From Lithodes maja (taxonomy: Eukaryota; Arthropoda; Malacostraca; Decapoda; Lithodidae), in contig JBAKBP010007624.1 in the NCBI GenBank assembly GCA_037953745.1, positions 34,093-98,092 on the forward strand: 64,000 bases of DNA. Direction: 5' to 3'. A model generated the notes under the pieces. The model made no database searches. It worked only from the letters and a program-made list of their open reading frames with translations, and was not told the origin of the DNA. Position numbers and translations under genes: made by a program. Position 1 is the first letter of the stretch. Every line of letters starts with the position of its first letter. Below, one piece after another: positions 28,561 through 39,000 of the stretch.

Positions 28561-31500
28561 ATTTTTTTTTTTTTTTTTTTTTTTTTTCTATGTGATTGAG
28601 GGAGGCAAAAGGCATAACTGCCTATAGCGAGTGCCTCCCCCATAGTTGAAAGAGTGACAGGGCCAAAATCAAGGGACGTTCGAGCCAAAATGCCTGGACA
28701 CACGGAGTTTGAAGCAATTTAAGTCATAGGAAGAGGGAAAGACTGATTCTGGGAGAGAGTTCCAGAGCTCAGATGTAGAGTAGAAGAAAGTTTGAGAGTA
28801 ACGTTTCACTCTTGGGTTGGAGAGTTGCACAGAGTAGGGGTGGGATTGAGTTGCAAGACGGGTACCACGTGCCCTACGTAAAGGAGGTGGTATGCACTGG
28901 GATAGCTCTGAGGAACACTGATTATTATAGTAGCGATAGAATAGCGAGAGAGATGCAACATTGCGGCGAAGAGAGAGAGATTGCAGAGAGTTGGTGAGTG
29001 GACGGGAGTTAATGATACGAAAGGCCTTCCTTTCAACTTTGTCTAGGAGAGCGGTGTGAGAGGAACCTCCCCACACATGTGAACAATACTCAATACAAGG
29101 GCGCACTATGCCCCTGTACAGAGCAAGAAGCTGTGCAGGGGAAAAGAACCCCCTAAGGCGGTTGAGCACACCCAGCTTCTGGGAGGCTGCCTTAGCAAGA
29201 CTGGTAATATGGTCCTTCCAAATGAGAGCAGAAGAAAAAGAGACACCAAGAATATTGAGAGAAGATGAAGGGTTGATTTTTGTATTGTTGAAGAATAAGG
29301 GATAGTCCGCTGGGAGATCCTGACGGGTAGATAGATGGAGAAATTGGGTTTTGGAAGCATTAAAATTAACAAGGTTTTCTCTGCCCCAATTGGAAATAGT
29401 ATTTAGATCAGAATTTAAGAGTTCTATGGCTTCATTACGTTTGTCGTTGAGGGATTGCTGGCTGGGACGTTCTGAAAAACTAATGGAGTAGTGTAAGGTT
29501 GAGTCGTCTGCGTATGAATGGATGGGAATTAAGGTACAGTTAAGGAGATCATTTATAAAAATTAGAAAGAGAATAGGAGATAGGACAGAGCCCTGAGGAA
29601 CACCGGAGTTTATAGGGTGAGGAAGTGAACAATGGCCGTCCACAACCGCAGCTATGGAACGGCCGGAAAGGAAATTAGAGACAAAGGCACAGATGGAGGG
29701 ATAGAAACCGAAGGAGGGTAGTTTAGAAATTAAAGATTTATGCCAGACTCTATCGAAGGCTTTCGATATGTCTAGTGCAATAGAAAAAGTCTCACCGAAG
29801 TCCCGAAAGGAGGATGACCAAGAGTTAGTAAGATATGAAAGAAGATCACCAGTAGAGCGACCCTTAAGGAAGCCATACTGGCGATCTGAGAGCAGATTAT
29901 GAGAAGAGAAATGCTTAAGAAATTTGGAAGCAAGAATAGTTTCAAAAACTTTAGAAAGACAAGAGATAAGAGCAATTGGACGATAGTTGGAGGGTTGAGA
30001 GCGGTCACCCTTCTTTGGGACAGGTTGAATGTGAGCAAACTTCCAGCATGAAGGGAAGACGTTAGAGGATAGACAGAGACGAAAGAGTTTGCCTAGGCAG
30101 GGAGTCGGCACGGAAGCACAGTTTTTGAGAACAACAGGAGGAACACCGTCCGGACCGTACGCCTTATTAGTGTTAAGCCCAGAGAGGGTAGAAAGTACAT
30201 CTTTAGAAGAGATTAGGATATTAGGCATAAGTAAGAGAGAGGAGGGCGGAGAGGGAGGAATAGCACCGGAATCATCCAAGGTGGAGTTTCTAGCAAAAGT
30301 TTGAGCGAAGAGTTTAGCTTTGTCAGAGGAAGAAGTGATGGTTGTGCCATCAGAGTAGGAAAGGGGAGGGAAAGACGAGGAAGAGAAATTGTTGGAGAGG
30401 TTTTTGGCTAGATGCCAGAAAGCTTGGGAAGAGCTAGAGTTGGATAGTTCAGTGCATTTATTATTGATGAAAGAGTGTTTGGCAAGTCGAAGAACAGATT
30501 TGGCTTGATTCCGGGCAGAAACATATGAAGAATGAGAGTCTTGAGTTTTAAGGCGTCGGTACCGTTTGAATGCTTCCTCCTTATTGCGGACAGCAGTAGA
30601 ACAGGCGTGAGTAAACCAAGATTTTTTAGCATTAGTCTGAGAGAAAGAGAATGGAATGTATGCTTCCATGCCCGATAGGATTACCTCGGTAATGCGTTCA
30701 GCACTCTCCGAGGGTCCTCGGCCATGGAAGCAGAAATCATTCCATGGGAAATCAAAGAAGTACTGCCGAAGAGCCTCCCAGTCGGCAGCGCCAAAGTGCC
30801 ACAAGCGCCGCCGGCTAGGAGGATCGGGTGGCTGTACTGGAGAGATAGGACAGGTGACAGAGATTAGTTTATGGTCGGAGGAGCCCAAAGGAGAGAAAAG
30901 ATCGACAGTATAAGAAGAAGGGTTAGAAGTTAGAAACAGGTCAAGAATGTTGGGCCGATCTCCGATGCGATCCGGGATACGGGTGGGTTGCTGAACTAAC
31001 TGCTCTAGGTCATTTAGGATAGAAAAGATGTAGGCTTGTTCACCAGGTGGATCAGTAGTGTGAGAGGAGAGCCATTGGCGGTGGTGAACGTTGAAATCTC
31101 CTAAGATGGAGATTTCTGAGAAAGGAGAAATGGATAGAATGTGTTCCACTGTAGAGTTTAGATAGTCAAAGAATTTAGGAAAGTTGGTAGAGTTAGGGGA
31201 AAGATAGACAGCACAGAAATATTTAGTAAGAGAATGACAGGAAAGTTTGAGCCATAAAGTTGAGAATTCAGAGGAGTCGAAATCGGGAACACGAGAGCAA
31301 GTGAGTTTGTTGTGCACATATGCACAACATCCGCCATTGGCTTTGAAACTAGGATAGAGAAAGTAGGAGGATACAGAGAAGGGGTTGCTGGATGTTGCTA
31401 CAGACACCTGGGTTTCGGTGAGGAAGAGAAGATCAGGTTTGTAGGAGGAGAGATGGTGCTCAACAGAGTGAAAGTTAGAGGAAAGTCCGCGAATGTTGCA

Positions 31501-31877
31501 GAAATTAATAGAAAGAGTAACAGGCCGAGGTCCAGGTAATTGTGTGGGGTCGTCAGGGGATGGTCGGTCGGGTGAGGGGGCATTTATGGTCCCCCCCCCT
31601 GGGGACTCCGAGGCTGGTCTAAAATTCATCATTTTGTGATTTTTTAATTTTGGTGTGGAGGAATGAAGTGTGGTGTGCATGTTTAGGTGTAGTGAAGTGG
31701 ATAGGAGGAGGAGGTGTTTGTGAGAGCTAGCTGGATTGCTCTCAGTGTAAATGAGGCACAAAGAAAATCAGTAAGAGAGGCCAAGCAAATGAAACAGGAG
31801 TTCCAGCGACTCTTTATCACATGCCTATAACCTCACCTGGGTCTAGCCCTGATCGATTGGTGCCTACAATCTCCCCA
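28561..31877 (-). mobile_element. Poly(A) LINE C, copy 2, apparently full length (3.3 kb)
   Basis: Minus-strand orientation: poly(A) at 28561-28587 and 5' end at 31877 (GGGGAGATTGTAGGCACC). It shares both termini with copy 3 at 39001-42320, which supports full length. One long ORF is present and no separate ORF1 is seen. Its 5' edge abuts the remnant of a Gypsy 5' LTR, and its 3' edge abuts LINE C copy 1. Confidence 0.95.
28669..31632 (-). CDS. LINE C copy 2 endonuclease-reverse transcriptase polyprotein
   Basis: The start is chosen at tandem ATGs (31630-31632), giving about 988 codons. The frame stays open upstream to 31761 without ATG. The N-terminal EEP endonuclease (residues ~30-235) has NFCNIRGLSSN, FLTETQV, ILGDFNVHH and SSDHKLISV. 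The central RT (about 480-740) has NYRPIALISCLSKV, YGFLKGRSTGDLL, ALDISKAFDRVWH, SGVPQGSVLSPILF and catalytic HSYADDSTLH. The C-terminal block has CIEYCSHVWGG and ELWNSLPESVFP. The domains provide target nicking and reverse transcription. The frame is intact and motifs are complete, so this copy may be recently active. It belongs to the Jockey/CR1 group with a poly(A) tail, clade not fixed. Confidence 0.95.
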   Translation of the reverse strand: MMNFRPASESPGGGTINAPSPDRPSPDDPTQLPGPRPVTLSINFCNIRGLSSNFHSVEHHLSSYKPDLLFLTETQVSVATSSNPFSVSSYFLYPSFKANGGCCAYVHNKLTCSRVPDFDSSEFSTLWLKLSCHSLTKYFCAVYLSPNSTNFPKFFDYLNSTVEHILSISPFSEISILGDFNVHHRQWLSSHTTDPPGEQAYIFSILNDLEQLVQQPTRIPDRIGDRPNILDLFLTSNPSSYTVDLFSPLGSSDHKLISVTCPISPVQPPDPPSRRRLWHFGAADWEALRQYFFDFPWNDFCFHGRGPSESAERITEVILSGMEAYIPFSFSQTNAKKSWFTHACSTAVRNKEEAFKRYRRLKTQDSHSSYVSARNQAKSVLRLAKHSFINNKCTELSNSSSSQAFWHLAKNLSNNFSSSSFPPLSYSDGTTITSSSDKAKLFAQTFARNSTLDDSGAIPPSPPSSLLLMPNILISSKDVLSTLSGLNTNKAYGPDGVPPVVLKNCASVPTPCLGKLFRLCLSSNVFPSCWKFAHIQPVPKKGDRSQPSNYRPIALISCLSKVFETILASKFLKHFSSHNLLSDRQYGFLKGRSTGDLLSYLTNSWSSSFRDFGETFSIALDISKAFDRVWHKSLISKLPSFGFYPSICAFVSNFLSGRSIAAVVDGHCSLPHPINSGVPQGSVLSPILFLIFINDLLNCTLIPIHSYADDSTLHYSISFSERPSQQSLNDKRNEAIELLNSDLNTISNWGRENLVNFNASKTQFLHLSTRQDLPADYPLFFNNTKINPSSSLNILGVSFSSALIWKDHITSLAKAASQKLGVLNRLRGFFSPAQLLALYRGIVRPCIEYCSHVWGGSSHTALLDKVERKAFRIINSRPLTNSLQSLSLRRNVASLSLFYRYYNNQCSSELSQCIPPPLRRARGTRLATQSHPYSVQLSNPRVKRYSQTFFYSTSELWNSLPESVFPSSYDLNCFKLRVSRHFGSNVP

Positions 31878-31878
31878 T

Positions 31879-32028
31879 GTTATAGCAGATAGAACTCTGG
31901 AGTGTAGTGGCGTTTTTTGTTCGGCTGGCAGTACTCTGGGGTTGGGATCGTGTGTTTCCGTTGTGGCAGCGAGCCATACTCGAGTCCTGTGTAAGAGCCC
32001 TAGTGTACCCGAGTGCCCGGTCGTAACA
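31879..32028 (+). mobile_element. Gypsy 5' LTR remnant (last ~150 bp)
   Basis: Identical or nearly so to the end of the 3' LTR (38374-38523), from GTTATAGCAGATAGAACTCT to CCCGGTCGTAACA. The rest of the ~1.84-kb LTR is missing where LINE C copy 2 abuts. Confidence 0.95.
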
Positions 32029-32030
32029 AA

Positions 32031-32048
32031 TGGCGACCTTGCTTAGGA
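32031..32048 (+). other. Putative primer-binding site
   Basis: TGGCGACCTTGCTTAGGA begins two bases after the LTR end. The TGG start fits pairing with the CCA end of a tRNA. The tRNA identity was not determined. Confidence 0.5.
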
Positions 32049-32241
32049 TTTTGTGAACAGTATAATTTTCTGCAGAGTTGTACAACATTTGTTTGTTCGT
32101 ACTTTAGCGTACATATTGAAGAATATTTTTTTTTGTAAGGCAATTAGGAGAGCATTTAAGAGACTCCAGTTAATTTAGTAATTAGTGCTTACATAAGGGA
32201 GTTTAACACTTTTGTCTCGAGAATTTTTTGTGAACTTCAGT

Positions 32242-35200
32242 ATGTCGTGCCCTAGTACTGACGAGGAGCGAGAGATGCCATTTGAGGAGGTGCCGTTAGT
32301 AACTAGTGAGGAGGATGCTAGACTTTTTGTGAGTAAGCAGTACCATGTGACGGAGGGGAGGCTGACTGGGGTGGATATTTATGGCTTGCACCTGATAGCC
32401 AAGGTTTTGGGCAGATCCAATGTAGGAGGGATGTCCAAGGGGGAGCTGATTTCCTGGGTGTTGCGTGGGCGACATGGGGTTTCGGAGGAGAGGGCGTTTG
32501 GGGGGGTTCCTCCCCAGATCCCCTCTCACTCGACTCCCACAGTGCCGTCCACTCAGTTGCCGGAGGTTAGCACTCTCCCACAGAGGGATGAGAATTGGAA
32601 GATTGGAGTGCCCTCGGGCGGTGCGTATGGTGGTTCCCCAGTTCTTGCCCCCCCTCCTTCAGTAGTGGCAGCTCCCTCTTCCTGCCTGTCTCCAGATATG
32701 ATATTTAAACTTGAGCTTGCTAAGATTGAGAATGAATCTAGGAAGCAGGAGAATGAGGCTAGGAAACATGAGATTGAGGCTGAGACCAGGAGGCATGAGG
32801 CTGAGGTTAGGAGGCACGAGGCTGAGCTTAGGTACGACTCAGAGAAATATTGTGCTCAAATAGATTTAGATAAGACTCGTGCAGAGTCGACAGGGATTCG
32901 GATGGGCCGTGAGGGCCAAGTAAGAGAACAGTCCTTGTCCCACTTAGTCAAGTTGGTGCCGGCATTTAGTGAAACTGAAGTCACAGAATTTTTTAATCGT
33001 TTTGAGAAGAAGTGTAGGGAGCATAATTGGCCTGAAGAGAAGTGGGCAGCTCTGGTCTCCTCAAGACTTACGGGTAAGGGTCTGAAGGCTTATGATGCAC
33101 TGCCTTTAGAGTCTTGCATTGACTACCCAGAATTGAAGAGAGCTGTCCTACGGGCATACGAGTTGCAACCAGAAACATATCGATTGAAGTTTCGGGGTGT
33201 TACGAAGACTAGGGAGGCGACCTTTCTTGAACATGCCCGGGACTTAAAAGATGCACTTGCTAACTGGACACGTTCTGAGAAAGCTGAGACGGCCGAACAG
33301 TTGACTGAGCTGTTTCTGCTCGAGCAGTTTTATAAGTGTACTGGTGCAGATATGACTTTAACTATTAAAGAAAAGAACCCTAAAACTCTACAGGAGGCAG
33401 CTGAGATGGCTGACCTCCGGCTATCACTAATTCGTGGGTGCGGGTCTGCCCAGCGTAGTGAGGCAGGTAACAAGGGGCGTGATGCCCCACCCCCCCGAGT
33501 TAGTGATATACCTTATGCAAACAAGTACAAGAGCTATGATACCAAGACTGACCACAAGACTAGCACCGTCCCATTTAAGAAGGGGCCGGGCCCTTCCCAG
33601 TACCAAGGGAAGCCCAGAGGGGAGTTGGAGTGTTATCATTGTCATGAAAAGGGGCACTTTGCAAGAGTCTGTCCTAGCAAACCACCTACAGCAGCTGTGT
33701 CTTTGGCCTGCAACATTGGTGTGTCTCCGAAGTCTTCTGAGTTTGCCCGGGGCAGTTCGTCAGAGGCTGAGGCACAGCCAATGCAGAAGCACCTGGGAGG
33801 CTCGAACCCTGCTCAGGATGTTTTTTGCGACCATAGAGGACGGGGTTGCGTGATGTGGGCGGGGCGCAAGCATGGAGTAGAGGTCTTGCGTGATACAGGT
33901 GCTTCCCAGACTCTGATGAATAACTTGACTGGCTACCCTATAAATGCGGCTCGGGTGGTAGTGGTGCAGGGTATTAATGCAACTCGGTCATACCCGCTGG
34001 TGCGGTTGGAGTTGGAGGTGGATGGTGTGACACGTGAATTGGATGTCGGGATTGTGGAGAAACTGCCAGTGGAGGGCGTCGACCTTCTTCTCGGCAACGA
34101 CTTTGCAATGCCCGCTTCTGAGGTTCTACCCTTAGTCGTTGCCGAGAGGACGGCCGACGTGAGTAGGGAAGAGCAAGAGTGTGTCGAGCGGTGCCAGGCA
34201 CAACCCATGGCGTGTGCTGTCACCCGAGCTCGGGCAGCTAAAGTGTCACAGCCTAGTCCTCCGTCTTCAGACCAGCAGAGGAACGATCAACAGGAGGAGG
34301 CTAAAGCTGGAGTTGGTTTTAAGAGTTTTGACTCGGCGGCTCTCCTGGGTGATTCAGTATTGGCACCTATGTTAGAGTCTGGAGAGGCCCCAGGACCTGT
34401 CACAGCTAGTGAGGAGGTAGGGCCGGAAGAGACTCCGAGACAGCAACGTTGCACACGGAGAGAAAAAAGGGTTGCTCAGTTTGATATTGGGGGAGGACTT
34501 GGGTTGCTTCGGAAGCATCTAGACAGGTTGGTTCCCTCAGATATTTGTAAACTGCAGTTGGAGGATCCGGAAGTTCAGAAGTGTGGTAATGGTGCTGTCG
34601 AGATCAAACACGAGGACGGGGAAGCATGTCATGTGAACCTGTTGGAGGAGTTTGTGAGGCAACCACCTGAGCAGCCTACTGTCCCTGCGTTGGTCTGCCG
34701 CGGCCAAGGTGGAGAAGGAGAGGGGGGCAGTAGGGCACAGGTGGAGGAGAGTAGGGATTGTTATGTCTCGGCGGAGCCGTGGGCGGGGGACACGAGTCTG
34801 GTGGCTGTGGAAGCGCTAGAGCACCTGCCTGAGCAGCAGTGTGCAGCACTCCAGCACCAGCTCGGTTCATACCCCACTGGTCGTGCCGAGCCCCTGAGTC
34901 TCACAACTCGGGCGGTGCAAGATGTTCCACGGGCAGGTCACGTGAATGCTGAAAGACCGTTAGCCTCGTTGTTTCGGTGGTTCAAGGTGGGCGACGAGGC
35001 TTTGGCATGGTTGCCAGGTCAGGGTCGACCCATGGCTGCCAAGGGTGGTGGTCAAAAGGAGGACATTGAGCAGATTGGTAAGGCCGGCTGTGGTATCGCA
35101 GTGCCCGGTCGTCGCATAGCCTCCCAATGCTGCTCTAGTCTAATGCAACAGCCCTACCATAGACCGACTGTATCTGGCCATGTCTCTAAAAGCGGTGATG

Positions 35201-36195
35201 CTGAGCAGGCAGATGTCGTCACAAGGAATGTGGGGGTGCGCATGTACGGTATCGGCGGGGAAGCCTTAGCAATAATGAACTGTGGGAGTGACTGCACAGG
35301 TGGTACTGATTGTCCCTCTCATGACCTGGCTGTTCTAGGGACGAAGGTGGAGAAGGAGGGAGACTACAGGTTAGAAGCTGCGGTCTCGGCTGGGTTGTGG
35401 GAGGGCACTAGGCATGTTGTTCGTGGAGACAGTGCAAGGCAGTTGTTTACTAGGCTATGGCAGTACTTTCGCATGTTTGTTGCTTCTTCAGACCTGATGT
35501 ACGGGGTAGAATCCGACATGCAGGCTGGAGATCGTGCAAGGCTCAGTTTAATTCCCTACCATATAAATCCTGCTCGACAGCCTATGGTGCAAGCAGAGCT
35601 GGATTACGTGTGGACGAAGGGTCTGAGGGATAAGGAATGTCGTGAGTGGTCGTTGCCTGTAACTTTGCAACCGGTGTTAAGGGGCAAGATCAGTGAGTGT
35701 GTTGATTGTGAGAGTGTGTATGCATTATCCCTGACAGACGCCTATACCTTATCAAGAGTTGACACCATAGACCGCCTCGGGGCTGCATTGCCTATCACGA
35801 GGGTGGATTTAGTGAAAGTTTGCTGGCAGGTACCTTTGTACGAGCGTGCTGGAGAGGTGTGTGGTTTTGTTGTGGACGGAAGTACCTGCCAGTGCAATGT
35901 TATGCCTGACGGACTTAAGAATGCACCAGCAACGTGTCAGAACCTGATGAATGAAAGTGAAAAGGACAATGATGCGCTGGGGCATTTCGAGGTCTATGTT
36001 CCAGCCTATGGTCCGGTCGTTGTAGTTTACCCAGATCATCACCCTCTCAAGATCTTGGACCAGTTTCACAATCGGAATATGAGGCTGACCAGGTGGTCAC
36101 TAAGGTTATTGGTATATAACCTGGACATACGCCATATTGCCGGTTGTGACAACGAGGTTGCAGATGGTCGTTCAAGGGTATATGATCCTGGGTAG
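32242..36195 (+). CDS. Gypsy-type Gag-Pol-like polyprotein, internally deleted, single open frame
   Basis: About 1,317 codons from the first ATG (the frame opens further upstream with no ATG). Residues ~155-205 form a charged (E/R/K/H-rich) repeat, likely a coiled coil. Residues ~237-400 are a retrotransposon Gag domain (LVPAFSETEV, LTGKGLKAYDALP, AYELQPETYRLKFRG). A CX2CX4HX4C zinc knuckle (CYHCHEKGHFARVC) is near 464. A retropepsin-like DTGAS with LLLGNDF is near 551. The next ~500 residues are poorly conserved. RT remnants follow near 1150-1235 (LTDAYTLSRVDTIDRLG, DLVKVCWQVPL, GLKNAPATC), then a jump to the end of an RNase H-like domain (DHHPLK, RHIAGCDNEVADGRSRV). The YxDD box, most of RNase H and all of integrase are absent, yet no stop or frameshift occurs. 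Confidence 0.9.
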   Translation: MSCPSTDEEREMPFEEVPLVTSEEDARLFVSKQYHVTEGRLTGVDIYGLHLIAKVLGRSNVGGMSKGELISWVLRGRHGVSEERAFGGVPPQIPSHSTPTVPSTQLPEVSTLPQRDENWKIGVPSGGAYGGSPVLAPPPSVVAAPSSCLSPDMIFKLELAKIENESRKQENEARKHEIEAETRRHEAEVRRHEAELRYDSEKYCAQIDLDKTRAESTGIRMGREGQVREQSLSHLVKLVPAFSETEVTEFFNRFEKKCREHNWPEEKWAALVSSRLTGKGLKAYDALPLESCIDYPELKRAVLRAYELQPETYRLKFRGVTKTREATFLEHARDLKDALANWTRSEKAETAEQLTELFLLEQFYKCTGADMTLTIKEKNPKTLQEAAEMADLRLSLIRGCGSAQRSEAGNKGRDAPPPRVSDIPYANKYKSYDTKTDHKTSTVPFKKGPGPSQYQGKPRGELECYHCHEKGHFARVCPSKPPTAAVSLACNIGVSPKSSEFARGSSSEAEAQPMQKHLGGSNPAQDVFCDHRGRGCVMWAGRKHGVEVLRDTGASQTLMNNLTGYPINAARVVVVQGINATRSYPLVRLELEVDGVTRELDVGIVEKLPVEGVDLLLGNDFAMPASEVLPLVVAERTADVSREEQECVERCQAQPMACAVTRARAAKVSQPSPPSSDQQRNDQQEEAKAGVGFKSFDSAALLGDSVLAPMLESGEAPGPVTASEEVGPEETPRQQRCTRREKRVAQFDIGGGLGLLRKHLDRLVPSDICKLQLEDPEVQKCGNGAVEIKHEDGEACHVNLLEEFVRQPPEQPTVPALVCRGQGGEGEGGSRAQVEESRDCYVSAEPWAGDTSLVAVEALEHLPEQQCAALQHQLGSYPTGRAEPLSLTTRAVQDVPRAGHVNAERPLASLFRWFKVGDEALAWLPGQGRPMAAKGGGQKEDIEQIGKAGCGIAVPGRRIASQCCSSLMQQPYHRPTVSGHVSKSGDAEQADVVTRNVGVRMYGIGGEALAIMNCGSDCTGGTDCPSHDLAVLGTKVEKEGDYRLEAAVSAGLWEGTRHVVRGDSARQLFTRLWQYFRMFVASSDLMYGVESDMQAGDRARLSLIPYHINPARQPMVQAELDYVWTKGLRDKECREWSLPVTLQPVLRGKISECVDCESVYALSLTDAYTLSRVDTIDRLGAALPITRVDLVKVCWQVPLYERAGEVCGFVVDGSTCQCNVMPDGLKNAPATCQNLMNESEKDNDALGHFEVYVPAYGPVVVVYPDHHPLKILDQFHNRNMRLTRWSLRLLVYNLDIRHIAGCDNEVADGRSRVYDPG

Positions 36196-36679
36196 ATTGA
36201 CACACGGGTAGCCTCCTGCTTTAGTTTGAGTAGTATTTTGCGCTTGGTGCTTGTTGGCTCGCGGTTGTAGCCCAGCGTATTGGGTCGTAAAGCAGGAGTT
36301 GAGCGTTTGGTATAGAAGAAAAATAGGCTGCCCTTATAGTGCAGCCGGAAAAAACATATTAAAATATAAAAATCATATAAAAAAACTCTTTCTTTTTGAT
36401 ATAGATAATTGTATAAGTTTGTCATAGCCTATAGAGTTTGAGTAGTCCACGAACTATCAAACGGCTGAGCTGCTGTAAGCTCGCTCTGGGAGCATGATAT
36501 TATGTCTTTTGCTATTATTGGGAGGAGTTATGAAATGTGAATTTTTTTTTATAAGATGTGTTTTAGTGGTAAACTCAGCGTTGTTTTAGTGCCATGCGGT
36601 CGCTGGGTGTGAGGGGTTTGATGAGGTTCTGTGTGTCAGATTTTAGCTCAGGGTTGAGCAAGTAAAATCTTGGGGGAGG
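36196..36679 (+). other. Gypsy 3' untranslated region with polypurine tract
   Basis: No integrase or envelope-like coding sequence lies between the ORF stop and the LTR. TTGGGGGAGG at 36670-36679, directly before the LTR's TGTGACGC, is a good plus-strand primer (polypurine tract). Confidence 0.75.
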
Positions 36680-37049
36680 TGTGACGCATGCCGAGTATGA
36701 GCATGCTGTACAGAACGCTCAGTCAGGCCCCACTCTCGCTAGGATCGTCAGGGCAGGAACTTTGGCTGTAGTCTGTGTAGAGTTTCCTAACTTAGTTTAT
36801 GTGAACCGTTGTACTATAAGTATTATAATTATGTATTTTGTTTTCTTCTAAGTCAACGAGTTCTATTTTATATCATTAGATATAAGTATTGTGTGTGGGA
36901 CTTATATATAATGATGAGAGAGAGAGTTATGTAACAACGGCCAGTGAGCGCGCCACGAGGTGTGTAGGCCTCACTCCCTCCTCCCTCCTCCCTCCTCCCT
37001 CATCAAGCGCGTGGGAAATCCTTTGTCGATCCCAGATTGAGAGAGAATA

Positions 37050-37057
37050 TGACGTCA
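37050..37057. promoter_or_regulatory. CRE/ATF-type palindrome in LTR
   Basis: TGACGTCA, a perfect consensus CREB/ATF site, lies 56 bp upstream of a TATA box in the Gypsy LTR. Function is inferred. Confidence 0.45.
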
Positions 37058-37112
37058 TGATTGCCAGTGGGCGGTCCTTAAGTAGTTTGAGATATGCCGC
37101 TAGAGGGCCGAG

Positions 37113-37120
37113 TATAAAAA
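37113..37120 (+). promoter_or_regulatory. TATA box of the Gypsy LTR promoter
   Basis: TATAAAAA is followed about 30 bp later by TTCAGAAC, an initiator-like sequence. Placement after the CRE and within the LTR is consistent with the U3/R promoter. Confidence 0.55.
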
Positions 37121-38523
37121 GAGAGGTTCTTGCCACCATTCTTCAGAACTCATCAGGCAGAGCGACTTCTCATATCCCTTGCAACTATCCATATTCTTCC
37201 GACTGATGTGAACTTTCTCTACTCTCTGAACAGCCTATCTTCTTCTCTTCTCGTCCCTTTTTAACCAATGACCCCTTTGGTGCAGATTTAGTCAGCCAAA
37301 GTATTATCGCTTGAGTTCTCACGAGATAAGTGCCTGTTAGATAGCCTATTTTTGGAAGGGTTAACTAGAATAGGATTGATTGATGTTTGTTGCACTCGTA
37401 TATGCATTTCCCTGTGTGCGATTATTCATGTTCCTGTTTTCTGCTGGTTTAGGCAATGCTAGACTGGGATAGGGTTTCTGAGTTGTGATTTCCTATGAGT
37501 ACTAGGTTGCGGTTGAACCAGTACAATTGCAACGGAGACGTGGAACGCCTAGGTGGTCTTTCTGACTGTGTACCGTGGGAGTTTAGCACTGTGTTGCGAG
37601 TGAGGGCTTTTGCCTCTGCCACCCAACACTGTGCTATCTCATTTGCTTGACTTTGAGAGGATCGCCAGGAGAGAACCAGATACTAGTGATCTGGATCTCT
37701 CAAGAGAGCATCCCGTCAATTAACGTAATTTGGCCGCACAGTCTTAAGGACCTCGCTAGGCTACGAGCCGCTTGCTCAGCCATTGTCTCTTAACCTTATG
37801 TATCCCAGCTAGACTTTGCTCGACCAGCAGATACAGCATAGTATTGAAGCTTCTCCTTATGTATATTATTGTTTATGCACTATTGATTTCATGTGTGGCA
37901 CGCTTAGCTACTTCAGAGATTAGTGGCCCACGAGCACAATCTTAGTAGGCTATTGCCAGTGCATTGTCGGAGTACTTCTTCTTAATGTTTGCCATATCCT
38001 ATTGCTTATTCTTATAATTCTTCTTATGTCAATTTAAAGCCTTTAATTACCAGTGAGTTATTCATTAAATTGCTGTTCAAAATCCGATACTTACTTCTTA
38101 TGAGTATTCGAGAAGCATCTAACTTATCAGAAGATTCCTTGCTTGATGCTCGAGGACTATTGTTTAACGTAACGTAATAGTGCCGATCCGAAGTAGAGGG
38201 TGGAGGACTTCTTAAGTTCTTAGTTCAAGGGTGGATTACTTCGGCTTCGGCCAACACTATTCTTTAGTGTTGTAGTACTTTCTTCTTTGTTTGATTGTTG
38301 ACCAGACTAGATAACTCCCGTCTAGTTATTAGTCTGTTGTGTGAAACGCTAGTACCGAGTTCTTGTATACCCCGTTATAGCAGATAGAACTCTGGAGTGT
38401 AGTGGCGTTTTTTGTTCGGCTGGCAGTACTCTGGGGTTGGGATCGTGTGTTTCCGTTGTGGCAGCGAGCCATACTCGAGTCCTGTGTAAGAGCCCTAGTG
38501 TACCCGAGTGCCCGGTCGTAACA

Positions 38524-38745
38524 ACCACCACCATCATATTTACCACCATTATCATCTTCATCACCATCATCATCTTCACCACCATCTTCACCACCACCAC
38601 CATCTTCACCACCACCATCACCGTTTTCACCACCACCATCATCTTCACCACCACCACCATCTTCACCACCACCATCTTCTTTACCACCACCATCATCTTT
38701 ACCACCACCATCATCTTCACCACCACCACCACCATCTACGGTAAA
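38524..38745 (+). repeat. Compound CCA/TCA/CTT microsatellite
   Basis: A degenerate (CACCATCATCTT)-type tract. Long open frames on both strands (38349-38766) are translations of this repeat. Confidence 0.95.
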
Positions 38746-39000
38746 TTCAGTGCAGAAAATACTTAGAATGATAGGTTAGGAAACAGGCAGTTAACGTTAC
38801 AAAATTCCAGAGTAGCTATAAAAACGATCAAGAAAGTTAATGTACGTAGAATAGTATTATAAGAGTATGTATATACTAAGTCAAAAGGACCGTCCCGGAG
38901 AAGAAAGGTAACCCAGCTATCCACAGGTAAGTATTTTTGTTTACTAAGACAAACATATTACACAACAACACAAACATATTACACACACAAAACATACCTA
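38746..39000. other. Unassigned spacer
   Basis: Short unique DNA with ACACAA-rich sequence near 38940-38995. No feature is seen. Confidence 0.4.

Larger units (their letters stand above)
36680..38523 (+). mobile_element. Gypsy 3' LTR (about 1,844 bp)
   Basis: Starts TGTGACGCATGCC directly after the polypurine tract and ends GGTCGTAACA. Its final 150 bp equal the 5' LTR remnant at 31879-32028. It contains a CCTCCCTC-type polypyrimidine run near 36975-37005 and promoter-like sites listed separately. A target duplication cannot be tested because the 5' flank is lost. Confidence 0.9.

Noticed and set aside
36889..37206. 105-codon plus-strand ORF in the Gypsy LTR
   Set aside because: Lies across U3 promoter elements (CRE, TATA) and a polypyrimidine run; no domain.
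38349..38766. ORFs on both strands rich in His/Thr or Val/Met
   Set aside because: Compound trinucleotide microsatellite.
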